Counted from the first letter of the stretch, positions 15,436 through 24,528 are shown. The stretch is 39,194 bases of DNA from Bacteroidaceae bacterium (GCA_017541025.1 JAFXZY010000036.1:1-39194), one strand, 5' to 3'. The notes: generated by a model not told the origin, from the sequence alone. Numbers and translations are program-made.

Positions 15436-15466
15436 CAAAGGTACACCTTTTTCGGTTTATGGCAAA
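15436..15466 (-). promoter_or_regulatory. dnaA promoter
   Basis: On the minus strand TACCTTTG (15436-15443) and TTTG (15463-15466), 19 nt apart, match the Bacteroidetes consensus. The dnaA start is about 41 nt downstream. Confidence 0.75.
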
Positions 15467-15729
15467 ATTCTTGATTTTAGTTAAAAAGGACGGTCTGTAT
15501 GTTTAACTTTCTGTATTACAGTAACGAAAGTGTGTGATGAATCAGATTCTTTAATTACATGCCTTGCAAATTTGTAACTATTTGATTTTCAGACTATAAT
15601 AAAAAATAAGCCCCGATTTTACCTTTTTAATACAAAACCCTCATAACTATCAATAATAAAAGCGCTTATTCTGTTTTGTGTGAAATAGGATGCAAAGGAT
15701 GAGTTATTTGAATTAAATTAAAATACGCA
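15467..15729. other. AT-rich intergenic region upstream of dnaA
   Basis: Between the dnaA promoter and the 3' end of the MCE gene. It was examined for DnaA boxes, hairpin terminators and small ORFs. None is convincing; there are only AT-rich tracts. Confidence 0.5.
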
Positions 15730-16611
15730 TTAATTTTTCTTTCCGAACACAGAGAAGTGAACATACCTTTTTGGGTGTGCTTTCAGATCTGTGACAAGGC
15801 TGTCAGCACTCTGAACGGTATGGTTTAGGTTGTTGTAAAGACTGGGGTCTCTCATGAGCCGTCCCAGTGTTCCTTTTGGACTCTGTATCTGGTTCATCAG
15901 TTGGTGCACGCTGCTGATGGTTGTGTTAACACTGTCTAATGTTGCCTGCATGTTCAATTCGTTCAAGTGGTTGGTAAGAGTGATGGCATTTTCTCCCACC
16001 TTGTTGAAGGTGTTAGTGAGTTGAGGCACATTGTTTTCAAGAATATTGTTCAGTTCACGTGTACTCTTATTCAGATTTTCAGTTATCAGTTCAGCATTCT
16101 GGATAATTAGTGGTAAGTTAGGGTCTGATGTTAGTTTATTCAGCGTGGTAATGAGGGTGTCAACCTTTGCTACTATTTGTTCAACCTGTGGCATCATGCT
16201 GGCTGCTTTTGCCATCATGCCTTCTGTGTCTGAACCTTCGATGGTATCGCCAGGGTGGTATGCTTCAGCCAGGTTGTTAGCTAAAAGCATTTTCAGGGTG
16301 CAACCGCCCAGAACAGCCTCGTCCAGTTTGGCACTGCTGCCTTTGGGGATGCGTAATTCTTTGTTGGTGCTAATTTCCACCAGAACGGTTCCGGGGTGGT
16401 CAAAGTCGTAGATAATATCACTTACGACACCCACATTGAATCCGTCTGCATACACATTGCTACTTTTGCTTAGTCCTTTTGCGTTGGCAAACTTAATATA
16501 ATAAGTGCTAGTTGAGGAGAACAGGTTCTTCCCTTTCAGAAAGTTAATACCAAGGAACAATATTACGAGTGCTATTATACCAGTGATTCCAATTTTAACT
16601 TCTTTCTTCAT
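15730..16611 (-). CDS. MCE/MlaD-family lipid transport protein, 293 aa
   Basis: A substrate-binding component of a phospholipid or lipid ABC transporter in the envelope. An N-terminal membrane anchor (residues about 8-25, ITGIIALVILFLGINFL) is followed by the MCE domain (about 36-115, with ANAKGLSKSSNVYADGFNVG and LGGCTLKMLL). A long, probably helical, asparagine/threonine-rich tail (about 130-275) follows. It lies 6 nt after the amidase gene, a common Bacteroidetes pairing. The partner permease and ATPase are not in the window. Confidence 0.85.
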   Translation of the reverse strand: MKKEVKIGITGIIALVILFLGINFLKGKNLFSSTSTYYIKFANAKGLSKSSNVYADGFNVGVVSDIIYDFDHPGTVLVEISTNKELRIPKGSSAKLDEAVLGGCTLKMLLANNLAEAYHPGDTIEGSDTEGMMAKAASMMPQVEQIVAKVDTLITTLNKLTSDPNLPLIIQNAELITENLNKSTRELNNILENNVPQLTNTFNKVGENAITLTNHLNELNMQATLDSVNTTISSVHQLMNQIQSPKGTLGRLMRDPSLYNNLNHTVQSADSLVTDLKAHPKRYVHFSVFGKKN

Positions 16612-16617
16612 CTTTGT

Positions 16618-17364
16618 TTATTTTTTGTATGCGACAAATGCGTTGTAAAGGCTTTTTGCCAATGCTGCTTTGCCATCTTTTGAATTCATGTATTTCTCCT
16701 CTGCGCGATTGTTGATGTAACCTAATTCCACCAATACAGCAGGCATGCTGGTACGTGCAAGCACCAGAAGTCCTGCCTGATGTACGCCTCTGTCTGTTCT
16801 TTTTGCCGTTGTTCTGAACTGTTTCTGAATTTCTTTGGCGAATGCTACGCTTGAAGCCATATTCTGGTCTTGCATTAGCTCGAAGATAATGTAGCTCTCA
16901 CTGCTTTTGGGATCGAAACCTTCGTATTTTTGTTCAAAATCGCTCTCCAACGTGATAACGGTATTTTCTCGCTTGGCAACTTCCAGATTCTCTGCAGCTC
17001 GGTGCATACCTAAGGTATAGGTTTCTGTACCAATAGCATTTGTCCCCTTGGTTCCTGCCGCTGTACTATTGGCATGTATGCTGATGAATAGGTCGGCTTT
17101 TGCCCTGTTGGCAATGTTGGCACGTTCATCCAATTCTACGAAGACATCGTTTTTCCGCGTATAAACCACTTTTGTTCCTGGGCAATTCTGTTCTATCAGT
17201 CGGCCCAGTTCCAATGCAACGGAAAGGTTAATGCTTTTTTCTTTGCTAAAGAATCCCAAAGCTCCAGCGTCTTTTCCGCCATGTCCGGCGTCTATACAAA
17301 TAGTGTATGCTTGGGCGCTGATGCTCAGGCATACACTTATGAATAAAGTAATGATTTTCTTCAC
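16618..17364 (-). CDS. N-acetylmuramoyl-L-alanine amidase (Amidase_3), 248 aa
   Basis: A periplasmic zinc amidase that cleaves stem peptides from peptidoglycan, often at division. A signal peptide (MKKIITLFISVCLSISAQA) is followed directly by the catalytic domain. Zinc ligands and catalytic residues are visible: the His in DAGHGGKDAGA, the Glu in KEKSINL, the His in LFISIHAN, and the final Glu in PAVLVELGYINN. No AMIN or LysM domain is present. It is the first gene of the pair with the MCE protein. Confidence 0.9.
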   Translation of the reverse strand: MKKIITLFISVCLSISAQAYTICIDAGHGGKDAGALGFFSKEKSINLSVALELGRLIEQNCPGTKVVYTRKNDVFVELDERANIANRAKADLFISIHANSTAAGTKGTNAIGTETYTLGMHRAAENLEVAKRENTVITLESDFEQKYEGFDPKSSESYIIFELMQDQNMASSVAFAKEIQKQFRTTAKRTDRGVHQAGLLVLARTSMPAVLVELGYINNRAEEKYMNSKDGKAALAKSLYNAFVAYKK

Positions 17365-17382
17365 TTTGACTCAATTTTGGTG

Positions 17383-17413
17383 CAAAGATACGAAATTTCC
17401 ATAACATACCAAA
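17383..17413 (-). promoter_or_regulatory. Promoter of the amidase-MCE pair
   Basis: On the minus strand TATCTTTG (17383-17390) and TTTG (17410-17413), 19 nt apart. It lies between the 3' end of the TonB receptor gene and the amidase start. Confidence 0.7.
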
Positions 17414-17438
17414 ACGTTTGGCGAAAAACAAAGTTTTT

Positions 17439-19478
17439 CTACAGTTTCCACCTTGCGCCTGCCATTATCCAAATGCCAGGTTGGGGCACGCTCCCAAGGT
17501 CGTAATACCTGTTGTCGGTAATGTTGGTTCCTTGTACAAAAATGTTGTAGTGTAGAGCGTTCCATTGCAATTTCAAGTCCAGATTGGCGTATGTGTTGTA
17601 GCCAACCAGTTGGCCTGCGCTGATGTAGTTGCCCATTCTGTCCTGTATCCTAATGCTCCATGTGGCTGAAAGCCTGTTCCAGATTTTATGGTGCAGGCTG
17701 GCTACAAGCTTATTCCTCAGATACTCCATGGCATAGTTGCTCTTGTAGATTTCCGTGTCATCGTTTCTTTTCTGATGGATGTGCGTGTAGCCTAATGTAA
17801 GGTTCTTAATCCAAGCATCCTTGCCGGTAATCTGGTCAAAGTCAAAGCGCCCTTCCACCTGTATGCCCATGTTGTCCAACTGAAAGGCTGTGCTGTGGTA
17901 GGTGTCTTTTGCTGTGTACATCACCCAGTCTATCATGTTGTTGCCTCTGTGGTAAAAGGCGCGTATTGTTCCTGCATATCCGTTCTTGTGGAACCGGCCA
18001 CCTATCTGCACAGAATGGTTGTTTTCTGGCTTTAGTCCCTTGTTTCCTTCCAAGGTAACGCTCTTATAATATAAGTCGGTAAAGGTGGGCAGACGGAAAC
18101 CTTTGTTATACGAGAAGAATACCTTCCAGTAGGCATTGGGCCGATAAGCAACATCAACGCCTGGATAGAAGCGGAACTTATGATCTACCGAGGTAGTCAT
18201 GCTGGCCAGTATGCCAGCCGAAAAAGTCCAGTGGTTCAATAGGATATTATGTTCCAGATTGAAGGACACCGTAGTTCGGTCATCCTGTTTTGTATAAAAG
18301 ATGTTGTTTTCGCTTCTAACAGAAACATACTGCTCAGGTTTCAGCTCTTGCCCCAAATTTGTACTTAGGATACCTTCGTGTCTTAATTCTGCACCGAGAG
18401 CGGTCTTCCCGCCTACCCAACGGAAGAAACCTCCAGCCTTTAAACCGTACACATCAGTCTGGTGGAAGTTCTCTCCAAAACGTTCGTCCCGAATCAGTTC
18501 GAAGTTGTCATAGCTGCGGTTCCAGTACACTTGTGGCATAAAATGGAATTTTCCCTTTGTCTCGGCACTTACCGATAAAATGTAACGTTCGTTCCGTTCG
18601 TACTGATTGGGGTAGGCTGCACTATAGAAAGTGTTGGCACCGTATGCTTTTTTCGAGAAGCCGAACTGCCAGTCAAGGGTCAATAGGTCATTGGCATAGT
18701 CGCCCTGATAGAACAACTGACCTTTCTTCCAGTCGCTATTGTCTGTTCCACCGTTGCTTCTTCCGCCTCCTCCACTAATACGGTTGTTAATGTTTTTTAT
18801 GCTAAAGCCCAGTCGGGCATCTGCTTCAAAGGTCCCGAAACTGCCACCTTGAACACCAACTTCAGCTACCCGTCTTTCTTCGTGTCTGGTGACAATGTTT
18901 ATGGCACCGCCAAAGCTCTGTCCTCCATAGACTCTGCTGGCTGCGCCCTCCAGAATTTCAATTCGTTCGATGTCATTGACGCTTACGGGAAAATCTGCTG
19001 AAAGATGTCCAGTTTGAGGATTGCTGATGTTGACACCGTTGAGTAGTAAGGTAATTTGATCAAAGATGCCGCCGTCAATGCTGATGTCCGTTTGAATACC
19101 AAAGCCACCGCGTTGCCGGACATCCACACCGGTAGCTAACTTAAATAGATCGTTGATACTTTGTACTCCTGCCTGTTCAATGTCTTGGCGAGTGAGTACA
19201 CTCACAATTCGTGCTGACTGCAATAGTGTCAGCGGTGCCATGGTGCCGCTTATGGTCACCTCACTCATCTCTTGCTCGTCTTCTGCCTCCTCTGTTTCGG
19301 GGTTCAGCATACGGAATGTGCTTGCCATAGCCTCACTTTGGGCTGCTACACCCAAAGTGGCAATGCTAAGCACACCTATGCGTACTTCCTTTCTTAGACT
19401 GGCAAAAGCACAATAGCCTTTATTGGCAAATTGCTTCCAAGTGATAGCTTTTGGCTTTCTTGTCTGTTTGTTGTACAT
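17439..19478 (-). CDS. TonB-dependent outer-membrane receptor, 679 aa
   Basis: The plug domain (residues about 75-190) shows the TonB-receptor pattern SARIVSVLTRQDIEQAG, DLFKLATGVDVRQRGG, ERIEILEGAASRVYGGQSF and GGAINIVT. About 22 barrel strands follow, ending in an aromatic-rich C-terminus (GIWIMAGARWKL). The N-terminus is an unusually long targeting region of about 50 residues (AITWKQFANKGYCAFASLRK before the hydrophobic stretch IGVLSIATLGVAAQ). It resembles BtuB or siderophore receptors, but the ligand cannot be told. The gene stands alone below the asnA terminator, and no consensus promoter was seen in 19479-19502. Confidence 0.85.
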   Translation of the reverse strand: MYNKQTRKPKAITWKQFANKGYCAFASLRKEVRIGVLSIATLGVAAQSEAMASTFRMLNPETEEAEDEQEMSEVTISGTMAPLTLLQSARIVSVLTRQDIEQAGVQSINDLFKLATGVDVRQRGGFGIQTDISIDGGIFDQITLLLNGVNISNPQTGHLSADFPVSVNDIERIEILEGAASRVYGGQSFGGAINIVTRHEERRVAEVGVQGGSFGTFEADARLGFSIKNINNRISGGGGRSNGGTDNSDWKKGQLFYQGDYANDLLTLDWQFGFSKKAYGANTFYSAAYPNQYERNERYILSVSAETKGKFHFMPQVYWNRSYDNFELIRDERFGENFHQTDVYGLKAGGFFRWVGGKTALGAELRHEGILSTNLGQELKPEQYVSVRSENNIFYTKQDDRTTVSFNLEHNILLNHWTFSAGILASMTTSVDHKFRFYPGVDVAYRPNAYWKVFFSYNKGFRLPTFTDLYYKSVTLEGNKGLKPENNHSVQIGGRFHKNGYAGTIRAFYHRGNNMIDWVMYTAKDTYHSTAFQLDNMGIQVEGRFDFDQITGKDAWIKNLTLGYTHIHQKRNDDTEIYKSNYAMEYLRNKLVASLHHKIWNRLSATWSIRIQDRMGNYISAGQLVGYNTYANLDLKLQWNALHYNIFVQGTNITDNRYYDLGSVPQPGIWIMAGARWKL

Positions 19479-19502
19479 TTTTTAATTAATAAAATAGATT
19501 AT

Positions 19503-19538
19503 AAAAAGGACCTTAAGGGCTTGTCGTCCCTAAGGTCT
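19503..19538 (-). terminator. asnA terminator
   Basis: GACCTTAAGGG (19509-19519) pairs with CCCTAAGGTC (19528-19537) with one bulge. On the minus strand a T run follows (19503-19507), so it ends asnA transcription. Confidence 0.75.
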
Positions 19539-19555
19539 TTTCTCTAAACACTAAA

Positions 19556-20593
19556 CTAAATCAGAGTCATTCCTGCTTCGCGGCATTCTTGACGCATATT
19601 GTCGGGCCAGATGCTGGCCTGAGTTTCGCCAATGTGAGCCTTGTGTAATAGAATCATGCACAGACGGCTCTGTCCTATACCGCCGCCGATGCTTAGGGGC
19701 AGGGTTCCGTCCAACAGACGTCGGTGGAAGTACAATTGTTTGCGTTCCTCTTTGCCCTGGATCTTCAGCTGACGTTCCAAGGCCTCTTTATCCACGCGGA
19801 TACCCATGCTGCTCAGTTCAATACTGCGATTCAGTATAGGATACCAAATCAAAAGGTCACCGTTCAGTCCTAAAAAGCCATCCTCGTTAGGGGTGCTCCA
19901 GTCATCATAGTCCGGAGCACGGAGGTCATGTTCCTTGCCGTCGCTCAGTTTTCCGCCAATTCCCATGATAAAGACTGCTCTGTACTTTTGGCATATCAGG
20001 TCTTCGCGTTCCTTAGCCGTTTTGTCAGGGTACATCCTCGCCAGTTCCTCGCTGTGAACGAAGAAAATGTCCTCAGGCAGGAAGTGTTTCAGCTGCGGGT
20101 AAGTCTCGCATATATAGAATTCGGTGCGCAGAATAGCGCTGTATATCTTGTTTACAATCTTCTTCAAGAAGGCTATGTTCCGGTCTTCTGCCTTGATTAC
20201 ACGTTCCCAGTCCCATTGGTCAACATACAGGCTATGAATGTTGTCCATCTCTTCATCGGCACGGATGGCATTCATGTCTGTAACAATGCCGAAGCCTGGC
20301 TCTATTTCGTACTCTGCCAATGTTACTCTCTTCCATTTTGCCAGCGAGTGAACCACCTCGGCAATAGCCTCATTCATATCTTTAATGGGGAAGTTCACAG
20401 GACGTTCCACTCCGTTTAGGTCATCGTTCAGTCCCAATCCTCTAAGTACAAAGAGGGGTGCGGTTACACGGCGCAGTCTTAATTCTGTGCTCAGGCTGCT
20501 TAGAAAAAAGTCTTTTATCTTTTTTATCGCCAGTTCAGTCTGCTTCAAATCCAGCAGAGCTTTATAGTTTGTCGGCTTCTCTAGTTTGCTCAT
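19556..20593 (-). CDS. asnA: Aspartate-ammonia ligase AsnA, 345 aa
   Basis: Makes asparagine from aspartate, ammonia and ATP. It has a class-II aminoacyl-tRNA-synthetase-like fold. Characteristic blocks are FFLSSLSTELRLRRVTAPLF, GLNDDLNGVERPV, SLYVDQWDWERVI and the C-terminal GGGIGQSRLCMILL. Length matches the family (330-345 aa). It is a single-gene unit with its own promoter and terminator. Confidence 0.95.
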   Translation of the reverse strand: MSKLEKPTNYKALLDLKQTELAIKKIKDFFLSSLSTELRLRRVTAPLFVLRGLGLNDDLNGVERPVNFPIKDMNEAIAEVVHSLAKWKRVTLAEYEIEPGFGIVTDMNAIRADEEMDNIHSLYVDQWDWERVIKAEDRNIAFLKKIVNKIYSAILRTEFYICETYPQLKHFLPEDIFFVHSEELARMYPDKTAKEREDLICQKYRAVFIMGIGGKLSDGKEHDLRAPDYDDWSTPNEDGFLGLNGDLLIWYPILNRSIELSSMGIRVDKEALERQLKIQGKEERKQLYFHRRLLDGTLPLSIGGGIGQSRLCMILLHKAHIGETQASIWPDNMRQECREAGMTLI

Positions 20594-20633
20594 TTTTCTT
20601 GCTTATTTTATGTTTTTGTGTCAAAATTGTGCG

Positions 20634-20665
20634 CAAAGGTACGGATAAGCGAGCAATTTTCCAAA
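20634..20665 (-). promoter_or_regulatory. asnA promoter
   Basis: On the minus strand TACCTTTG (20634-20641) and TTTG (20662-20665) lie 20 nt apart, about 40 nt upstream of the asnA start. Confidence 0.7.
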
Positions 20666-21020
20666 TTTGCTCTCATTTTTCTTTCACTTCAAATACACTC
20701 TATAATTAACAAATGACAATTTACAATTACAAAAGCCACCCCCTCGAGGGGGGCCTTTTATATAAATTAATGCATTATAGATATAATAACCGACACAAGG
20801 GAAGATGTTAGGTTAAAAACAATTAAACTTACTGGTAATCAAATGTTTACATTAAACTATCCTATATTCGGGTTCCCGGATAGTCTCCCCTCTCTTTCGT
20901 AAATGTAAATTGTAAATTGAAAATTTACGATGTGTGGATTATTGTTTTGAAGTTAAAAATAATAAAGTTCGATAGGTAGAAGAGGAATCTTCTGTTAAAA
21001 TGTAAAAAGAAACTTGTTTA
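20666..21020. other. Repeat-bearing intergenic region between asnA and the B12 operon
   Basis: No gene was seen. It holds a 7-nt-period AT-rich array (about 20704-20731), a GC-rich palindrome (20735-20757, GCCACCCCCTCGAGGGGGG then CC) of the class also found inside genes, and another loose AT array near 20900-20930. The rest is AT-rich. Confidence 0.55.
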
Positions 21021-21052
21021 TTTGGCGCTTTCGGGAAAAAGCTGTATCTTTG
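21021..21052 (+). promoter_or_regulatory. Promoter of the cobalamin operon
   Basis: TTTG (21021-21024), 20 nt and TATCTTTG (21045-21052) match the Bacteroidetes consensus exactly. The riboswitch core starts about 11 nt after the -7 box. Confidence 0.8.
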
Positions 21053-21062
21053 CAGTGCTTTT

Positions 21063-21180
21063 TCAGCAGAGGAATCCGGTGTGAGTCCGGAGCTGTCCCG
21101 CAACTGTGAGCCCAGTAGGTAAGTCAGAGCATCTGTTGCAAGAGTTTAGAGATAAACAAAATATGTACGCGAGGACGTAA
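21063..21180 (+). ncRNA. Cobalamin riboswitch, short form
   Basis: The conserved core is visible: GAGGAATCCGGTGTGAGTCC with the hairpin CCGG/CCGG, then GCTGTCCCGCAACTGTGAGC, which carries the B12-box-like CCCGCaACTGT. CAGCAGA (21064-21070) can pair with TCTGTTG (21132-21138) to close the core. The usual 5' extension of large adenosylcobalamin riboswitches is missing, because the promoter sits immediately upstream. The stretch to 21208 holds the expression platform, but no clear intrinsic terminator, so control of translation is more likely. Confidence 0.85.
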
Positions 21181-21208
21181 TTTTAACTCTATAAATGTTT
21201 AAAAAGAA

Positions 21209-21970
21209 ATGAAGAAATTTGGTTTTTTTGCATGCTTGCTTTCAGCAGGCATGATGTACATTTCATGTGCAAGTGACGATTCTGACTTCGATCCCAAGAC
21301 CGTGAACGAGGAAACTCAGACAGTAACCTTCGAAGGCTCTTACTTTGATGCGCTGATTGATGCTCCCCAATATGGTGGTACGCTGCTATATGGTGAGAAT
21401 GCTAAGAACTACAGTTGGACCGATGCTGCCACTCAGCTCTGTGGCTTTATGTCAAACACCTGGGGCGGCACGTACGGTTTTGCCGAGGGTGGTAGTGCCA
21501 TCAGTAACTACATTGATGCTAACATCAACGAGCCACGCGATTTTAACGTTCAGTTGGCAGTTCCTTTTAGCAACGGCAGTAAGAACTTTGTGGTGGTATT
21601 TGACAATTCAAGCGTGATGTTTGCCGATAAGCAGGCTCGCGTAATCAAATCAATGGACGTTATTGGTACCACATACGCATTGGCTGTTTGCAAGAACGGC
21701 GATGGAAATGACTATGCCAAGGCTCTGACTCAGAAGGGCGACTTCTACGACGTAATTGTAACTGGCTTCAAGGCTGGTGAGAAAACGGGTGCCGTTACCA
21801 TTTCTATTGCCAAGGACGGCGGTTTCTTGACAGACTGGTTCAAGGCCGATATGACGCCTCTGGGTGCTATAGATAGCCTTGCTTTCTCAATGGATGGCAG
21901 CGATAAGAGCAACTGGGGTGTAAAGACTCCCAAGTACTTTGCATTCGATAATGTGGTGATAAAGAAGTAG
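21209..21970 (+). CDS. DUF4465-like surface lipoprotein of the B12 operon, 253 aa
   Basis: A lipoprotein signal with lipobox SCAS (Cys at residue 20) is followed by an acidic stretch (SDDSDFDP) that often marks surface export in Bacteroidetes. The body is beta-rich: TVTFEGSYFDALIDAPQYGG, YSWTDAATQLCGFMSNTWGG, and DSLAFSMDGSDKSNWGVKTP near the end, as in DUF4465. Being the first gene behind a cobalamin riboswitch and next to btuG suggests a role in corrinoid capture at the surface. It may be the counterpart of an auxiliary B12-binding lipoprotein such as BtuH, but that assignment is uncertain. Confidence 0.75.
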   Translation: MKKFGFFACLLSAGMMYISCASDDSDFDPKTVNEETQTVTFEGSYFDALIDAPQYGGTLLYGENAKNYSWTDAATQLCGFMSNTWGGTYGFAEGGSAISNYIDANINEPRDFNVQLAVPFSNGSKNFVVVFDNSSVMFADKQARVIKSMDVIGTTYALAVCKNGDGNDYAKALTQKGDFYDVIVTGFKAGEKTGAVTISIAKDGGFLTDWFKADMTPLGAIDSLAFSMDGSDKSNWGVKTPKYFAFDNVVIKK

Positions 21971-21985
21971 GAGGCTCCTCTTCCA

Positions 21986-22010
21986 AACCCTCCCCCAAAT
22001 GGAAGGGCTT
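21986..22010 (+). repeat. Small palindromic repeat between the lipoprotein and btuG
   Basis: AACCCTCCCCCAAATGGAAG followed by GGCTT lies in the 51-nt gap before btuG. It resembles half of the GC-rich palindromes found in genes elsewhere in the window. Confidence 0.45.
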
Positions 22011-22021
22011 TAATTGGTTAA

Positions 22022-23134
22022 ATGAAAAAGTTGAAAGAGACATACATGCTGCTGTTAGCCTTGGTGCTAATGGCAGCATGTTCAAATTCGGAACCCGACG
22101 AGCAGAAGGAGGATGTTATTGGTTCCGGCAAGGGAGTAATTATCCTGTGCGAAGGTAACTATCAGGCAGGAAACAGTACGCTATCGTATTATAATCCCGA
22201 TGCCAAGACCGTGCAGAACGGCGTTTTTTTTAAGGCCAACGATGCCAAGATGGGCGACACGGGCCAGTCTATCCAACTACACGATGGAGTGGCCTATGTA
22301 GCTATGGAGAACAGCGGCATTATCTGGGCGCTGGACACGGCAACCTTTAAGGTAAAGGCCCAACTGACGGCAGGTCAGACGGAGCACATGATAAATCCGC
22401 GTTACATACACTTTCTTTCATCAGAAAAGGCATATGTGACCGACCTGTACGCTCCGTACATCACCATCTTTAATCCTCGCACCATGCAGTACATCGGCAG
22501 CATCCCCACAGGACAGCCCGATGTCTTCGGCTACAACAGTACCGAGGAAATGGTGCAGTACGGCAACCGCGTGTTTACCAACTGCTGGAGTTACAGCAAT
22601 AAGGTGCTGGTTATTGATATCACCAAGGATGAGGTGTGCGACAGCATAGTGCTCAGTAGTTGGCAACCCAAAAGTATGACTTTAGATGCAAGGGGAAAAC
22701 TATGGGTAATCACCGATGGTGGATACGAGACGGATGAGGACAGTTTTAGCGACAATATTCCCCACCTGTATCGCATAGATGCCGCAACATTGACTATCGA
22801 ACAGGACCAAGCTCTGGATACAGATAATGCCAACGTTCAGCTGGCAACCAATCCTGCTGGTAACATATTGTATATTATAAACAACGACGTCTACCGAATG
22901 GAGATGACGGCCCCTCACGTTCCCGTTAGGCCTTTCATAGAGGCTGAGATAGGTACCAACGGCCGCAAACACTTCCTGTACGGCATCGGTGTAAATCCGC
23001 GTAACGGCGAGATTTATGTGGCTGATGCAGTAGACTACAATCAGAGCGGTGTGGTTTATCGCTACAACGAAAATGGCACGCTTTTGGATAAGTTCCGCGT
23101 AGGCATAACTCCTAATGGTTTTGCATTCAAATGA
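22022..23134 (+). CDS. btuG: Surface corrinoid-binding lipoprotein BtuG, beta-propeller, 370 aa
   Basis: BtuG proteins capture cobalamin with very high affinity on the cell surface and pass it to BtuB. Here a lipoprotein signal (LALVLMAACSN, Cys near residue 20) and an acidic tether (EPDEQKED) precede a YncE/NHL-like propeller. Repeated blades are visible (KVKAQLTAGQTEHMINPRYI, TDLYAPYITIFNPRTM, KVLVIDITKDEVCDSIVL, GEIYVADAVDYNQ). Length and context match the Bacteroidetes family. The stop overlaps the next start (ATGA at 23131). Confidence 0.85.
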   Translation: MKKLKETYMLLLALVLMAACSNSEPDEQKEDVIGSGKGVIILCEGNYQAGNSTLSYYNPDAKTVQNGVFFKANDAKMGDTGQSIQLHDGVAYVAMENSGIIWALDTATFKVKAQLTAGQTEHMINPRYIHFLSSEKAYVTDLYAPYITIFNPRTMQYIGSIPTGQPDVFGYNSTEEMVQYGNRVFTNCWSYSNKVLVIDITKDEVCDSIVLSSWQPKSMTLDARGKLWVITDGGYETDEDSFSDNIPHLYRIDAATLTIEQDQALDTDNANVQLATNPAGNILYIINNDVYRMEMTAPHVPVRPFIEAEIGTNGRKHFLYGIGVNPRNGEIYVADAVDYNQSGVVYRYNENGTLLDKFRVGITPNGFAFK

Positions 23135-24528
23135 AAAAATTCTTCTTCCTTACATTATTTCTTTTGCTGGCTTCGTGCAACAAAGAGAATTCTGAGCCTG
23201 AGAACGTGAACGGCCCGCTGCCCGTAATCACTTGGGTAATGTCATCGGGAAGGTTCACCATCCAGACTGGTGAAAGCATTCAGTTGGTGCCCGATATAGA
23301 GAACCTTGACGAGACCAGCGTTTACATCTGGACCTACGAAGGTAAAGTGATAGGGCATGAGAACTACTATACCTTCACCTCCGACGAGCCGGGCATCTAC
23401 TACATTCAGCTTATTGTGAACAACCGCTACGGGACTGTGTCTGATGAGGTGAAGATAACCGTTGAGGAAGCAGAAAACGAGGAACTGCCCGAGATTCCTG
23501 AACACACTGAATGGCAATTTCCATGGACAGAAATAAATGTGGCGCAGGGACGCACCATCAAGGTAAAGGCATATATGACTGACGACTCTGAGGTGAGCGA
23601 GGTATTTACTGCTACTGAGGTGGGGCGCCACATTGTTACGCTATTATATAATGGTCAGTCTCAGGACTTTGTTATCAATGTTTGTCCCGAAGCAGGGACT
23701 TATCGTCGTTCTTCCAAAGGTCAGGCTATGGTGAACTGTGTTTACGAATATATACCGGCTCCAGGTCATCAGGTGAACGGTTACATTATTACAGGCGAGG
23801 CTTATCCCAAAGACTGTACTCATGAGCAGGCTTGTGACTCGGTTCTGGCTCACTTCTCCCGTAAATGGTCGGTTAGCCTGGGTGCTCAGGGAGGCTACCT
23901 GATAGCAGGTTTTGACCATAGCGTGCCCAACGGAGGCGGCTATGATATATGTGTCAAAGGCAATCCCTTCAGCTATCAGTCGGAACCTGGTATTATCTGG
24001 GTCAGTCAGGATGATAACGGTGACGGAAAGCCCAACGACCAATGGTTTGAGTTGGAAGGCTCGGAATACTTCACGGAGAACGAGACACGTGAATATGCTA
24101 TCACGTACTTTAAACCTGAAAAGTTAAAGTCGGCTGTGGGGTGGCGTGACAACAACAACGATACGGGGTACGTTCCTTACCTAAGTTATTGGAATCCCTC
24201 ACCTTACTATTGGCAACCTTGGGTGGAGGGCAACAAGCGAACTTACTTTGGCTCCCGCCTTCGTGACCGTAGTACCTACGAGAAAGGTATCTCTGATATA
24301 CCACCATACGATTGGGGTTATGTAGATAACCTGAACGACGTTATAGACGGACCTGCGGGCAGAATGGGCTATTACAAGATTTCCAATGCCCGCACATGGG
24401 ACGGCAAGCCTGCTGATCTGGAATATATCGATTTTATAAAAATTCAGACAGCGCAAACGGGATCTACACCTAATTTGGGTGAAATCAGTACCGAAGTGTA
24501 TTATATTAGCGATTATCATTTAGAATAA
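23131..24528 (+). CDS. PKD-like surface lipoprotein of the B12 operon, 465 aa
   Basis: A lipoprotein signal (LTLFLLLASCNK) is followed by a PKD/Ig-like domain (residues about 30-110, VYIWTYEGKVIG and PGIYYIQLIVNNRYG) and a second beta domain to about 185. A larger C-terminal region (DQWFELEGSEYFTENETREY, WKDN-like acidic loops DNGDGKPND) has no name I can give with confidence. A protein of this layout sits beside btuG in B. thetaiotaomicron B12 loci, so it probably helps bind corrinoids or form the BtuB/BtuG surface complex. It is translationally coupled to btuG. Confidence 0.7.
   Translation: MKKFFFLTLFLLLASCNKENSEPENVNGPLPVITWVMSSGRFTIQTGESIQLVPDIENLDETSVYIWTYEGKVIGHENYYTFTSDEPGIYYIQLIVNNRYGTVSDEVKITVEEAENEELPEIPEHTEWQFPWTEINVAQGRTIKVKAYMTDDSEVSEVFTATEVGRHIVTLLYNGQSQDFVINVCPEAGTYRRSSKGQAMVNCVYEYIPAPGHQVNGYIITGEAYPKDCTHEQACDSVLAHFSRKWSVSLGAQGGYLIAGFDHSVPNGGGYDICVKGNPFSYQSEPGIIWVSQDDNGDGKPNDQWFELEGSEYFTENETREYAITYFKPEKLKSAVGWRDNNNDTGYVPYLSYWNPSPYYWQPWVEGNKRTYFGSRLRDRSTYEKGISDIPPYDWGYVDNLNDVIDGPAGRMGYYKISNARTWDGKPADLEYIDFIKIQTAQTGSTPNLGEISTEVYYISDYHLE

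Noticed and set aside
15467-15729. oriC next to dnaA
   Set aside because: No DnaA-box cluster was found on either strand; only generic AT-rich sequence.
21163-21180. A five-codon upstream ORF (MYART) in the B12 leader
   Set aside because: It is too short to judge and there is no sign of conservation; it may be part of a hairpin in the riboswitch platform.
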